Shown here piece after piece: positions 49,052-58,843 of a stretch of 64,000 bases of DNA. The first letter of the stretch is position 1. Each line of letters begins with the position of its first letter. Origin of the DNA: Sphingobacterium cavernae. GTDB taxonomy: Bacteria > Bacteroidota > Bacteroidia > Sphingobacteriales > Sphingobacteriaceae. A program made the position numbers and the translations under genes. Below the pieces are notes generated by a model that worked only from the letters and a program-made list of their open reading frames with translations, made no database searches and was not told where the DNA came from. The stretch lies in assembly GCF_008520265.1 (NCBI RefSeq), contig NZ_VIQM01000097.1, forward strand, positions 1 through 64,000. The letters run 5' to 3'.

Positions 49052-52000
49052 TTAGAAAGATAGGTTAAGTCCAAACACCAATTGTCTGTATAATGGAAAT
49101 TCATCTGATGCTCCTGTCTCAGGATCCATATCTTTCAACAAATGACTTTTTGTAAAAATTATTGGGTTATACATAGTTGAATACACTCTAAGTCTTGATA
49201 ATCCAAGTCTGTTGCCCATGCTTGTTGGCAAAGTATAACCTAAAGTGATGTTTTTAATTTTCACAAATGATCCATCTACAACGTTTAAGCCCATTACAGG
49301 ATTAGTGTTGTTTGTCGTGCGATTAAGATATGGTCTTGGGTAGTCATTTGTAGGATTATCAGGAGTCCAATAATCATATACTGCAGGCATATTAATGGAC
49401 TTGTATTTGAAATAGCCCAATAAATCGGCATCAATATGATGTCCCCATCGTGCTATTGTGAATACATTCAAATCAAATCCTTTGTATAAGAATGTATTTT
49501 GCCATCCAGCAGTCCATTTTGGACTTCCTTGACCCAAAATAGTTCTATCGCCAGCAGCTATAGAATAAGGATTTGCTGACGTATATTCTACTGGTGTCTC
49601 CGCCGTATTGTCAACCCATACACCTTCTCTTAGACGTGTCAGTTTAGATTGTGTCTTTACATCACCAGGTAATAATCCAAATACTGCAGCATCTGATGCT
49701 TCATCAGATTGCCAAATACCTAACTTTTTGTGTCCATATAATATTTTACTTGGTTCATCCATGAATAATCCAACTGATATAAGGTCGTCTACAGATGTGC
49801 CACTTCCTAAATCTATTGAACGAACACGTTCTTTATTATAAGCATAGGTAAGTGTTGAATTCCATTTAAATGCATCCGTATGAATATTCTTTGTCGTCAA
49901 TGTCACCTCCACACCTCTATTATTCATTTTAGCTAAATTAGCTGTGATTTGATAAGGAATTTTAGGCGTAAATCCTCCACTAGAAAATGGTAAATTTCTA
50001 GAGTATAACACATCTCTAGTATCTGTATCATATAATTCAACAACTGCCTGCACTCGGTCGTTAAATAAACCTAAGTCCAATCCTATGTTAAAGTTGTATG
50101 ATTTTTCCCAGCCCAACATGGGATTACCTACTGCCCTAGTCAACACACTAACAGGTAATACACCTCCGCCAAGATTAATCGCATCTAATCCTGAACTGGT
50201 TACTTCAGTCATTGTTGAATATGGACTTATTCCTGAATTACCAGTCACACCGTAAGAAACACGCAACTTCATATTATTGACTGTATTTGTAATATTTTGC
50301 ATAAAAGCCTCTTCACTTATCCTCCAAGCTCCAGCAGCAGCCAAAAATGTATCCCAACGACGAGCTAATTGTGAAACACCATCCGTACGCTGTGTCAAGG
50401 TTAACAAATAGCGACCTTTATAGCCATAATTCAAACGTGAAGCTACAGACATCCGCTTTGACATATTGTAACTTGAACTCACATTCGGTACTGTACCTCC
50501 TTGCAAACTATACCACAAATATTCATCGTACAAAAATCCTTCATTATAAGCCATTGAATTTTCGGACTGATTGCTCGCCCACGATGAAACAACTGTCGCT
50601 GAAATATTATGATCTTCTGCTATTGTTGTATTATAGTTTGCGATGTTTTCCCACACATAGCCATAATTCAAATTTGATGTGACACTTGCGTTACGAACTT
50701 GAGCTGAACTTCCCGCTAACATCATATATGTGCGATCACTATTAAATGCTCCAGTTCGCTGATTACTTAGCGTAGCGCCCAAAATGGATCTGAATGTAAA
50801 TCCTTTTGCGATGTCGATATCAATGTGCGGATTGATAGTTAAAGCTAAGTTCTTAGAGTTATTTCTTAAGGTATTTGGAATATCGTCTGCCAATAGACTT
50901 GGTGCAGTCATTCCATCAATAGGATATACATTTATATTCCCCTCACTATCATACACTTGACCAACAGGAGCGATATCAAATGTTTTATTGATCCTACTCG
51001 GTCTCGATTCATTATCTCGCCATGTAACACCTGAAACTATCCCTCCTTTAAACCAATCCGTTATCTTCGTATTTGCTCCCGTCCTAGCGGTGTAAAGATT
51101 AGATTTATCATTTCGGTAAATCCCCTGTGTGGAGTTGTAACCTAGAGAGAAAAATCCTTGAGTTTTCTCCGTTCCACCATTTATGGATAATGAATAATTT
51201 TGTTGAACACCATTTTGAAGAGTTTCATCAATCCAATTTATCCATTGATTATTATCTAAATATTTTCCTATCTGTTCTGGATTTAAACTCCAAGCCGTCA
51301 ATAGCTCATCTCTATCATTTGGTTGGCGTCCATTTGTAGAGACAAAACTATCTTCTAAATATTTTAACCAACCATCTCCAGATAGAGCAGATGGATATCG
51401 ACCATTGGAATTAATGCCTGCGTAAGCATCCAAATTCACTGATACACGACCTTCTTTAGCCTTTTTTGTAGTGATGATAATCACCCCATTTGCACCTGAA
51501 GAACCGTAAATAGCTGTTGATGATGCATCTTTAAGCACTTCAATACTTTCTATATCATTTGGGTTCAGGTTCGTAATACTTCCAGGTATACCATCAATTA
51601 TATATAAAGGACTATTTCCTGCCGTTAAAGATCTATTACCGCGTAATAAGATTTCTGAGCCAGATGTTGCTCTGCCCGAGGATCGTGCAATGTCGAGACC
51701 TGCTACTCTTCCTTGAATTGCCTCTATAGGGTTTGCCACTGGAGCCATAGCGATGTCTTCAGCTTTCACAGAAGAGACAGCACCTGTCAAATCTTTCCGT
51801 TTAACACTTCCATAGCCTATTACTACAACTTGTTCCAACTCCTCATTTTGAGAACTTAGCACAACATTTAAGACTTGACCAGAAGAAACTTTAAACGTCT
51901 GCTTGATATATCCTACAGAACTAAAAGTAACATCAGCAGCGCCATTAAGATCAATCGAATATTCTCCATTTAAATTAGAGCGCACACTCTTTCCTAAAGC

Positions 52001-52177
52001 GCTAATGGTTACATTTGAAAGAGGATTACCTTCCGTTCTAGTAACTTTTCCTGAGACCGTGAAGGTCTGCTTTTTCAATTCAACCATTTCATTCGCCTGC
52101 GAAAATGAAATGTTAAACTGCGCCGCACCGATAGTCAAAAAAGCTAAAGGCCAAGTTTTTTTTAATTTGTTTAACAT
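49052..52177 (-). CDS. susC: SusC/RagA-family TonB-dependent transporter
   Basis: A 1041-residue outer-membrane channel. Signal peptide to about 27, carboxypeptidase-like N-terminal repeat (FTVSGKVTRTEGNPLSNVTI), TonB box region EQVVVIGYGSVKRKDLTGAV, plug domain with LYIIDGIPG and IESIEVLKDASSTAIYGSSGANGVI, then a 22-strand barrel ending in FGLNLSF. Imports oligosaccharides with TonB energy. First gene of the leftward operon. No STN signalling domain, so it does not look wired to an anti-sigma factor. Confidence 0.92.
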   Translation of the reverse strand: MLNKLKKTWPLAFLTIGAAQFNISFSQANEMVELKKQTFTVSGKVTRTEGNPLSNVTISALGKSVRSNLNGEYSIDLNGAADVTFSSVGYIKQTFKVSSGQVLNVVLSSQNEELEQVVVIGYGSVKRKDLTGAVSSVKAEDIAMAPVANPIEAIQGRVAGLDIARSSGRATSGSEILLRGNRSLTAGNSPLYIIDGIPGSITNLNPNDIESIEVLKDASSTAIYGSSGANGVIIITTKKAKEGRVSVNLDAYAGINSNGRYPSALSGDGWLKYLEDSFVSTNGRQPNDRDELLTAWSLNPEQIGKYLDNNQWINWIDETLQNGVQQNYSLSINGGTEKTQGFFSLGYNSTQGIYRNDKSNLYTARTGANTKITDWFKGGIVSGVTWRDNESRPSRINKTFDIAPVGQVYDSEGNINVYPIDGMTAPSLLADDIPNTLRNNSKNLALTINPHIDIDIAKGFTFRSILGATLSNQRTGAFNSDRTYMMLAGSSAQVRNASVTSNLNYGYVWENIANYNTTIAEDHNISATVVSSWASNQSENSMAYNEGFLYDEYLWYSLQGGTVPNVSSSYNMSKRMSVASRLNYGYKGRYLLTLTQRTDGVSQLARRWDTFLAAAGAWRISEEAFMQNITNTVNNMKLRVSYGVTGNSGISPYSTMTEVTSSGLDAINLGGGVLPVSVLTRAVGNPMLGWEKSYNFNIGLDLGLFNDRVQAVVELYDTDTRDVLYSRNLPFSSGGFTPKIPYQITANLAKMNNRGVEVTLTTKNIHTDAFKWNSTLTYAYNKERVRSIDLGSGTSVDDLISVGLFMDEPSKILYGHKKLGIWQSDEASDAAVFGLLPGDVKTQSKLTRLREGVWVDNTAETPVEYTSANPYSIAAGDRTILGQGSPKWTAGWQNTFLYKGFDLNVFTIARWGHHIDADLLGYFKYKSINMPAVYDYWTPDNPTNDYPRPYLNRTTNNTNPVMGLNVVDGSFVKIKNITLGYTLPTSMGNRLGLSRLRVYSTMYNPIIFTKSHLLKDMDPETGASDEFPLYRQLVFGLNLSF

Positions 52178-52390
52178 AGATATAGTTTATACTTCTACAA
52201 TGGTTATCGAAAATATACTGGGTTTTGTATATTCAATTTGGTATTATCTATTTCAAATATATGCACGCATTAGGGTAGTTATATTTCCCGTATTTAGCAT
52301 ATTATTATAGTATTTTATCATAAGACATTAATGTATCTCACTTCCTAATTATAGTTAAGTATATAGAAGTCTCAGTATTTAGTGTTTTGC
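52178..52390. promoter_or_regulatory. Leader and promoter region of the SusC operon
   Basis: AT-rich gap before the susC-like gene. A 7-bp inverted repeat AATATAC/GTATATT lies at 52212-52218 and 52227-52233, 34 bases from the start codon. CAAATATA at 52254-52261 reads TATATTTG on the minus strand, a possible -7 box, but no convincing -33 box accompanies it. Confidence 0.35.
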
Positions 52391-52428
52391 ATTGCTTTAT
52401 GCCTGATTTTAATTATGCATAAAGCAAT
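52391..52428 (-). terminator. Hairpin terminator after the MFS gene
   Basis: A perfect 12-bp stem (52391-52402 with 52417-52428) with a 14-base loop, directly following the MFS stop. It separates the CoA-transferase operon from the SusC operon. Confidence 0.6.
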
Positions 52429-53730
52429 TTAGCGCGCCAAGTTACTTGTATTTTTATACCCTAAAGTTGCATACCATAATATGACCATGTAGCACACAAA
52501 TGGAACAATGTACCCTAATTGCATATCATTAGTGACATCAACAATCTCACCCATTAAAAAAGGAAAAATAGCTCCTCCCACAATTGACATGATAAGCCAA
52601 GATGATCCAGATTTGGTCTCTTCACCTAGCTCCATTATTCCTAAAGAAAATATTGTAGGAAACATTATAGACATGAATAAACCCAATCCACCAAGAGAAT
52701 ATAATACAATCATTCCTGAGCCAGATACAGCGATTAAGGAAAGTAAAATAGCAGCAGCAGCGCATATCGTTAACATATGTCTAGCTGTAATATATTTTAA
52801 GAAAAAAGTCCCGATAAAACGTCCTATCATAAATAAAAATCCATAAATACCTAAGGCATACCCTGCAACTTTCTCATCAACTCCAGCGCCCTGTTGTGCA
52901 ACCATTATGAAAAAGCTGGTGACACAAACCTGCGCTCCAACATAGAAAAATTGAGCTAAAACAGCGTATGCTAAATTTCTGTTTTTTAATACACTAAAAA
53001 TACTTTGACGTTTTATCTTCTTTTCATCATCATGTTGCTCACTTTTAATTTCAGGTAGTTTTATAAAAATAAAAAGTACAGCAACTACAAGTAATATCGA
53101 CCCTAGTATTAGATATGGTTGTTTGACAGATGAAGCTTCAGACATTAAATAAGCTAAACGATCTGATTCCGCCATCAGATTCATCTCGTGCTCACTGTAA
53201 TTTTTACCAGATAGAATAAAAATTGTCCCGAGTATAGGTGCAAGCATTGCTGCTAAACCATTAAATGACGCCGCTAAATTTATTCTAGTTGTCGCTGATT
53301 CGGGTGGGCCTAAAAGTGTGGTGTAGGGATTAGCAGCGGTTTCTAATATAGCTAATCCACAACCAATGATGAATAATGCGATTAAAAACAATTCATACAC
53401 ACGCATATTCGCAGCAGGTATGAATAAAAATGCGCCAATAGAAAACGCAAAAAGTCCAATAATTATGGAAAGTTTATATCCTATCTTTTGCAATAAATAA
53501 CCTGCTGGTAAAGCCATAATGAAATATGCCAGAAAAATAGAAGTATCAATTAATGCCGATTGGCTATTATTTAATTGGCATGCTTTCTTAAGATGAGGAA
53601 TCAAGACACCATTTAAATTATGAGCCATTCCCCAGAGAAAAAATAGACTTATGATAAGTATAAAAGGTAATAAGTATTTTTTGGATGAAGTGTACTTATC
53701 TTCGCCAGCTTTTTGTATAGATGTTTGCAT
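52429..53730 (-). CDS. MFS permease, FucP-like
   Basis: About 433 residues from ATG 53730 (MQTSIQKAGED); a longer frame from 53844 would overlap the MaoC gene. Twelve hydrophobic segments. LFFLWGMAHNLNGVLIPHL in helix 1, LILETAANPYTTLLGP-type and FNGLAAMLAPILG motifs match the FucP branch of sugar:proton symporters (L-fucose, glucose, galactose). Last gene of the CoA-transferase operon, 46 bases after the MaoC gene, so it probably imports the compound that the operon degrades. Confidence 0.8.
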   Translation of the reverse strand: MQTSIQKAGEDKYTSSKKYLLPFILIISLFFLWGMAHNLNGVLIPHLKKACQLNNSQSALIDTSIFLAYFIMALPAGYLLQKIGYKLSIIIGLFAFSIGAFLFIPAANMRVYELFLIALFIIGCGLAILETAANPYTTLLGPPESATTRINLAASFNGLAAMLAPILGTIFILSGKNYSEHEMNLMAESDRLAYLMSEASSVKQPYLILGSILLVVAVLFIFIKLPEIKSEQHDDEKKIKRQSIFSVLKNRNLAYAVLAQFFYVGAQVCVTSFFIMVAQQGAGVDEKVAGYALGIYGFLFMIGRFIGTFFLKYITARHMLTICAAAAILLSLIAVSGSGMIVLYSLGGLGLFMSIMFPTIFSLGIMELGEETKSGSSWLIMSIVGGAIFPFLMGEIVDVTNDMQLGYIVPFVCYMVILWYATLGYKNTSNLAR

Positions 53731-53776
53731 TAGTTCTAGGATTTTTTGAATTAGGAAGAGCTTTAATACAAAATTT

Positions 53777-54235
53777 TTATTCCATTCCTTGAAGGCTTTT
53801 TCGCTTTGCCAACAAAATATGATCAGCGACGAGTACCACTTCATTATGTTGATTAATAACCTTTACGTGTTCGATTACCGTTCCATATTCTGGGTTTTTA
53901 GCTGAAGATTTTTCCGAAATTATAATTTCTACGTGAATTGTATCTCCTATAAAGACTGATTTTACGAAGCGTAATCTATCGTATCCTTTAGAAAATGCTT
54001 CAGGGTTTATGACAGAAGCAGTAAGTCCTATTCCAATAGAAAACACCATAGTGCCATGGGCTATTCTTTGTCCGAAGGACTGACTTTTACACCATTCTGC
54101 ATCCATATGGTGTGGAAAAAAATCTCCAGTATGCCCCGCATGAACCACGAAATCTGTTTCTGTAATGGTTCTGCCTAGTGTAACTCTTTTATCTTGTAAA
54201 ATATAATCTTCAAAAAATATCGATTGAAAATGCAT
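53777..54235 (-). CDS. MaoC-like hotdog hydratase/dehydratase
   Basis: A 152-residue single-hotdog protein. The hydratase-2 catalytic signature shows as AGHTGDFFPHHMDAEWCK (Asp 38, His 43) and RIAHGTMVFSIGIGL. These enzymes add water to, or remove it from, an acyl-CoA (enoyl-CoA or mesaconyl-type). Neighbouring CoA-transferases make a CoA-thioester substrate likely. It starts 24 bases after the oxidoreductase gene. Confidence 0.8.
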   Translation of the reverse strand: MHFQSIFFEDYILQDKRVTLGRTITETDFVVHAGHTGDFFPHHMDAEWCKSQSFGQRIAHGTMVFSIGIGLTASVINPEAFSKGYDRLRFVKSVFIGDTIHVEIIISEKSSAKNPEYGTVIEHVKVINQHNEVVLVADHILLAKRKSLQGME

Positions 54236-54259
54236 GATTAAAAATTTGTCTTATAAGTT

Positions 54260-55336
54260 TTAAAAAATATAGTTGATTTTTTCTCCTCCTCGTTCACTGC
54301 TTGTATATGCTGTTTCCACTACAGACATAGTATGTATCACATCTTCCACCGCGGCAGGTAAAACTTGAATTTCACCCAATTTATAGCGCATAAGGCTGCT
54401 CATACTACCAATAAACGCATCAGGAAACCAACTACCCTCTAGCGTCCTTTCTACCCATTCCGAATTTCCTTTATCGTTTTTGATGTAATACTCAAATTTG
54501 TCTGAAACACCTTCAGGATAATTCATTAATAATCCCATCTTAAGTTTAATAGCTCCTTTAGTTCCTTCCCATTTGATAAAACTTTCCTGATGTTTATCTG
54601 TAAAATCATGGTCATGATTGGTATTCACTACTGCTCTAATCGCATCGCCGTAATCAAATATCATAGTAGACCTACTAGAGGATAAATCTTTTTGAGGGTG
54701 TTTGAAAGTTTTAGCATAAATGCTTGTCGGGTTTCCAAGAAAAGATCTTATTAAATCGATGTAATGTACACTATGGTAAAGAATTTCTAGCCGAGGATGA
54801 ATCATTACATGTGGAAAAAGTTCCCAAGGTGTATGTACCGTAACACGTACTTCCATATCATATATATCGCCAATATGTCCATTATCTACTAGCCATCTAG
54901 CTGCATTAACGAATGGTGCTTGACGTAATTGGCAATTAATGGCTGCTACAAGATTTTTCCGTTTACATACATCAAGTATTTCTTTAGAATCTGTAAGATA
55001 ATCCCCCATTGGCTTTTGGATCAGTACAGCTGCTTTATCGGGTAAAACCTCCAAAGTTTTCACAAACTGCGTAGGCAATATCGTAATGTCGTAAACTGTA
55101 TTTATTGGTGAATTCTGGACAGCCTCTTCAATAGTATCGTAGACGTTAGCAATTCCAAATTCCGCAGCCAACGCTTCAGCTTTTGCGCGAGTTCTATTTA
55201 CTATTCCAATAACTTCAAATCCAGCCTTCTTGTAGGCAGGCAAATGTGCATCTTTGACAATTCCCCCCGCTCCAATAATTACAATTGGCAACTTTGTTTT
55301 AGGTAGTATGGCCTTATATTCTATTGGTAACATCAT
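54260..55336 (-). CDS. Gfo/Idh/MocA-family oxidoreductase
   Basis: A 358-residue NAD(P)-dependent sugar or sugar-acid dehydrogenase. Rossmann fold VIIGAGGIVKDAHLPAYKKA at about 19-38; the EKP motif is QKP (Lys 108); YHSVHYIDLIRSFLG holds the catalytic His region. It overlaps the upstream solute-binding-protein gene by 4 bases, so it is part of the same operon. Typical substrates are inositol, deoxy sugars or uronates; the one here is not readable. Confidence 0.8.
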   Translation of the reverse strand: MMLPIEYKAILPKTKLPIVIIGAGGIVKDAHLPAYKKAGFEVIGIVNRTRAKAEALAAEFGIANVYDTIEEAVQNSPINTVYDITILPTQFVKTLEVLPDKAAVLIQKPMGDYLTDSKEILDVCKRKNLVAAINCQLRQAPFVNAARWLVDNGHIGDIYDMEVRVTVHTPWELFPHVMIHPRLEILYHSVHYIDLIRSFLGNPTSIYAKTFKHPQKDLSSSRSTMIFDYGDAIRAVVNTNHDHDFTDKHQESFIKWEGTKGAIKLKMGLLMNYPEGVSDKFEYYIKNDKGNSEWVERTLEGSWFPDAFIGSMSSLMRYKLGEIQVLPAAVEDVIHTMSVVETAYTSSERGGEKINYIF

Positions 55337-56562
55337 AAACTATTTATTTTATGTTGAGCACGAGACAATAGAGAATAACTATCATCTTCTTTAGATAATG
55401 AATCACTAACTACTTGATCAATAATATGAGCAATATCAGGCCAATTTGACAGCCTAGGAAGTGTTTTTGCCTTCTTATGAAGATCGCTCAACTTCGTATA
55501 AAAAGGTATCTGACGATTAATTTCTTTGTCGTACCAGGTCGAATATCTACACCCTACACCTCCTGATAATGTTACCAGCTTATCTTGCTCTTTCCCCACG
55601 GAAAACTTTAAAAAATCATAGGCAATTTCTTTATGCCTACTACCTTCCGCGATAGCGGTTAACCAATATACATTTAATGATATAGGATTAGTACCAGTTA
55701 ATGATGGTATGGAATCGATATCTACATTGCCACGCACAACAGAATTGTCGTCAATCTGTGCCCAGGATGCAAACCCAAACCAATTTACCATCATAGCAAC
55801 TTCCCCATTGGCAAAGGCCTCCCCGGCTTTTACAGAATCATACACTTTAGATTTGGGGTGCAGGCAATCAGCATTCTTAAATAATTCTCTGTAAAAATCT
55901 AACGCTTGCACAGCATATGAGTTATTTAAAGATAATTCACCTTTATCATTAATTAAGTCTCCACCTCTCGACCAAATTTGAATACAAAAATCAAACACGG
56001 CATTATGACCGTCAGGGTATCCTGCTAGTATTGTCCCAAAGAGATTTTGCTCTGGTCTATTGAAAAATGAGGCAACTTGAAGAAAATCATCCCAAGTCTT
56101 TGGAATTTCTAGCGGACGACCAAACTTTTTTTCAAAGTCTTCGTTTTCTGTTGGGTTTTCAAATAAATCCTTTCTGTACACCAAACACTCTGGCCCATCA
56201 TGAAATGGAAGTGCTACTATGTCTCCTCCAAAATTTTGAAATTGCGTCAAGCTTTCACTCCAAGCATTTTCGTAATCCTCAACCGGATTTTCTCTCAAGA
56301 TATTAGTAAGTGAATGTAAACCCCTTTGTTCGTAAGCTTGAGTGATCCAGTCAGTATTTATATGTGCCAAATCCCATGATCCTGACTGAAGACCTTTTTT
56401 CAAAAATAATTCTTCATAAAGTTCTTCCAAATCCAGTGGAACAAACTCAATATCAATCGAACTCTTATTTAGATCGTTATAAGATTCTAAAAAAGACTGT
56501 AACACCTTTACAAAGGGATCAAATTTTCTTACGGCAAATCTTAACTTAACCATACAATTCAT
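55333..56562 (-). CDS. Solute-binding-protein-like protein without signal peptide
   Basis: A 409-residue protein with the two-lobe look of family 1 sugar-binding proteins: DLAHINTDWITQAYEQ, VALPFHDGPECLVYRKDLF, IPKTWDDFLQVASFF, GEAFANGEVAMMVNWFG and AIAEGSRHKEIAYDFLKF. The start MNCMVKLRFAV has no signal peptide or lipobox, so it should be cytoplasmic. No ABC permease or ATPase gene is in the window. It is fused by overlap into an operon with CoA-transferases and oxidoreductase, which is odd for a transport component. It may sense or present a ligand in the cytoplasm, or be an enzyme that borrowed the fold; not known. Confidence 0.75.
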   Translation of the reverse strand: MNCMVKLRFAVRKFDPFVKVLQSFLESYNDLNKSSIDIEFVPLDLEELYEELFLKKGLQSGSWDLAHINTDWITQAYEQRGLHSLTNILRENPVEDYENAWSESLTQFQNFGGDIVALPFHDGPECLVYRKDLFENPTENEDFEKKFGRPLEIPKTWDDFLQVASFFNRPEQNLFGTILAGYPDGHNAVFDFCIQIWSRGGDLINDKGELSLNNSYAVQALDFYRELFKNADCLHPKSKVYDSVKAGEAFANGEVAMMVNWFGFASWAQIDDNSVVRGNVDIDSIPSLTGTNPISLNVYWLTAIAEGSRHKEIAYDFLKFSVGKEQDKLVTLSGGVGCRYSTWYDKEINRQIPFYTKLSDLHKKAKTLPRLSNWPDIAHIIDQVVSDSLSKEDDSYSLLSRAQHKINSL

Positions 56563-57694
56563 TTAATATGTGTTCATTATGTTCACCCAATTTTGGGGAA
56601 CCCCGCTCAGAAAACAAAAGTTCACCATCAATCCGAATAGGGCATCGTGTTGTCGTATAGCCATATCCATCACCCATCAAGACTTGTTGCATCATATCTA
56701 TTGCCTTAAATCCATCATGCTGAAATAATTTATCCCAGGAAAGTACATCCGCACACCATATATCCGCTGCCTCCAAAATCTCTAGCCAGTGCATCGTGCT
56801 TTCTGTTTCTAAATGTGTGGTAAGAATTTGTTTTATTTCGTCACGTTTATCAAAGGCATCAGACATTTCTGTAAATTTCTCTAATGCAGTACAGTTTAAA
56901 AGTTGGGCCAACACAGGGATAGAACCCATAGCTAAAGTGAGATACCCATCTTTGGTTTTATAAATTCCATATGGTGCACCCAAATAAGCATTTGCATTAC
57001 TTATTTCTGTACGACTTGGTAGCTGCCCCCCATCATTATAATAAGTGGTGATTACTTCAAACTGAATGTCGACAGCTGTATCTAACATCGAAATATGAAT
57101 AGACGCTCCCATATTATGAATCGCTTTACGATAAATGCATGCTAGAATTGTAGAACATAAATTTGCTCCAGCAAACATATCTACAATTGATAGTCCCATT
57201 GGAATAGGTCCATCGTTAGCATTACCACTTAGCCAAGTTAAACCCGATGTTGCTTGTAGCAATAAATCTTGCCCTGGCTTTGTCGACCAAGGGTTATCTA
57301 AACCATAACCCGAAATTTCAGCATAGATTACAGTAGGATTAATCTTCCTGACGCTAGTTTGATCAAAACCCAAACGCTCCATTACGCCCGGGCGAAAATT
57401 GTGAATTACGACATCAGCACGCTTTATCAAATCATAAATTACTGCTTTGTCACTTTCAATTTTTATGTCCAGTGCAACACTCTCTTTATTTCTATTAATC
57501 GCATGAAAAACTGTAGATGTACCATTCAGAATAGTATCTGAAGTATACAAATGTCTGCAGATATCACCCGTTTCTGGTCTTTCAATCTTGATTACTCTTG
57601 CGCCCAAATCAGCTAAACGCAAGCTAGCTAGTGGACCAGCCAAAAATTGGCTAAAATCTATCACTAAATACTCTTCTAAGGGCAGCATAATCAA
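56546..57694 (-). CDS. Family III CoA-transferase (CaiB/BaiF), copy A
   Basis: A 382-residue CoA-transferase of the formyl-CoA/carnitine-CoA type, which moves CoA between carboxylic acids. VIDFSQFLAGPLASLRLADL and GARVIKIERP start it; RADVVIHNFRPGVMERLGF and KPGQDLLLQATSG follow, the latter with the catalytic Asp 143. It overlaps the downstream gene by 17 bases and the other copy by 4. It is clearly paralogous to copy B and of the same length, so the two may form a heteromer or use different substrates. Confidence 0.85.
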   Translation of the reverse strand: MIMLPLEEYLVIDFSQFLAGPLASLRLADLGARVIKIERPETGDICRHLYTSDTILNGTSTVFHAINRNKESVALDIKIESDKAVIYDLIKRADVVIHNFRPGVMERLGFDQTSVRKINPTVIYAEISGYGLDNPWSTKPGQDLLLQATSGLTWLSGNANDGPIPMGLSIVDMFAGANLCSTILACIYRKAIHNMGASIHISMLDTAVDIQFEVITTYYNDGGQLPSRTEISNANAYLGAPYGIYKTKDGYLTLAMGSIPVLAQLLNCTALEKFTEMSDAFDKRDEIKQILTTHLETESTMHWLEILEAADIWCADVLSWDKLFQHDGFKAIDMMQQVLMGDGYGYTTTRCPIRIDGELLFSERGSPKLGEHNEHILNELYG

Positions 57695-58839
57695 TTTTTT
57701 AAGTAATCTGATGAAATGACAGCATTATGTTCTCCAATTTTTGGAGCTGGTTTATCATTAAAGATATACGATCCGTCAATTTGGAAAACACTACGTGTAG
57801 TCTTCAATTCTTGACCAGATTGTAATTTTACATATTGAGACATCTTTGATTTTTTAAATCCATCACTATTTAAAAAATCTATATAATTTCTTATTACAGC
57901 ACACCACACACCATTTTTTTCGAGCAATGATTCCAAATCAACCGAATTCCATTCACTCACAACCTTTCCAATTTTTTGTAGAATACTGTCTCTTTCTTTA
58001 AACCATGTAGAAGAATCTTCATAACTATTGTCATTCATTGACAATAGCTCGAACAATTTATTTACATCTCCCATTGCTATGGCAATATAATTATCTAATG
58101 TTTTATATACTCCATACGGCGCACTTAAGTAGGCATGGCCGCCACCACGAATCGCACTTCTATGTGGCAATTTATACCCATCATTGGCATACGATGTAAG
58201 TACTTCAAATTGCATATCCAATGCAGATTCCAAAAGGCTAACTTCCACCAAAACACTTTTATTTGTTTTTGCGCGTTTTATTAAGGCAGCTAAAATACCT
58301 TGTGTCAAATGCGTAGCGCAGTACATATCGATTACAGATAAGCCAAATGGTATTGGCCCATCATCTTTACTTCCAGAAAGCCACGTTAAACCAGAAATCG
58401 ATTGAACAAGTAAATCCTGTCCAGGCTTACTTGCCCAAGGCCCTTTATTTCCGTAACCTGTTACTACAGCATATATTATTTTATCATTTAATATTCTGAC
58501 ATTGTCATAATCTAAACCCAATTTTTCCATTATTCCAGGTCTAAAATTGTGTGTAATAACATCTGCTTTTGCAATAAGCTTTTGGACTAATTCCAAATCC
58601 TCTGGATTTTTTAAATCAGCAGCAAAAGATTCTTTATTTCTATTAATAGTGTGAAACACAAGGCTACTACCATCGACAAACAGATTTTTGATTGCAATTT
58701 GTCTACCTGCATCACCGCCATGCGGACGTTCGATTTTGATAACTCTTGCCCCTAAGTCTGCTAGACGTAATCCGGCTGTCGGTCCCGCCATAAATTGAGA
58801 AAACTCTAATACAAGCAATCCTTCTAATGGTTTAATCAT
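57691..58839 (-). CDS. Family III CoA-transferase (CaiB/BaiF), copy B
   Basis: Also 382 residues, with the same order of motifs: VLEFSQFMAGPTAGLRLADL, KADVITHNFRPGIMEKLGL and KPGQDLLVQSISG (catalytic Asp 142). Both copies share NRNKES and GLTWLSG with a nearby DGPIP loop. It lies between the second solute-binding-like gene (4 bases upstream) and copy A (4-base overlap), indicating tight co-expression. Confidence 0.85.
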   Translation of the reverse strand: MIKPLEGLLVLEFSQFMAGPTAGLRLADLGARVIKIERPHGGDAGRQIAIKNLFVDGSSLVFHTINRNKESFAADLKNPEDLELVQKLIAKADVITHNFRPGIMEKLGLDYDNVRILNDKIIYAVVTGYGNKGPWASKPGQDLLVQSISGLTWLSGSKDDGPIPFGLSVIDMYCATHLTQGILAALIKRAKTNKSVLVEVSLLESALDMQFEVLTSYANDGYKLPHRSAIRGGGHAYLSAPYGVYKTLDNYIAIAMGDVNKLFELLSMNDNSYEDSSTWFKERDSILQKIGKVVSEWNSVDLESLLEKNGVWCAVIRNYIDFLNSDGFKKSKMSQYVKLQSGQELKTTRSVFQIDGSYIFNDKPAPKIGEHNAVISSDYLKN

Positions 58840-58843
58840 TGGT

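Noticed and set aside
52254..52261. Possible -7 promoter box for the susC-like gene
   Set aside because: The box matches but no -33 TTG is at the right distance, so it is only noted in the leader region.
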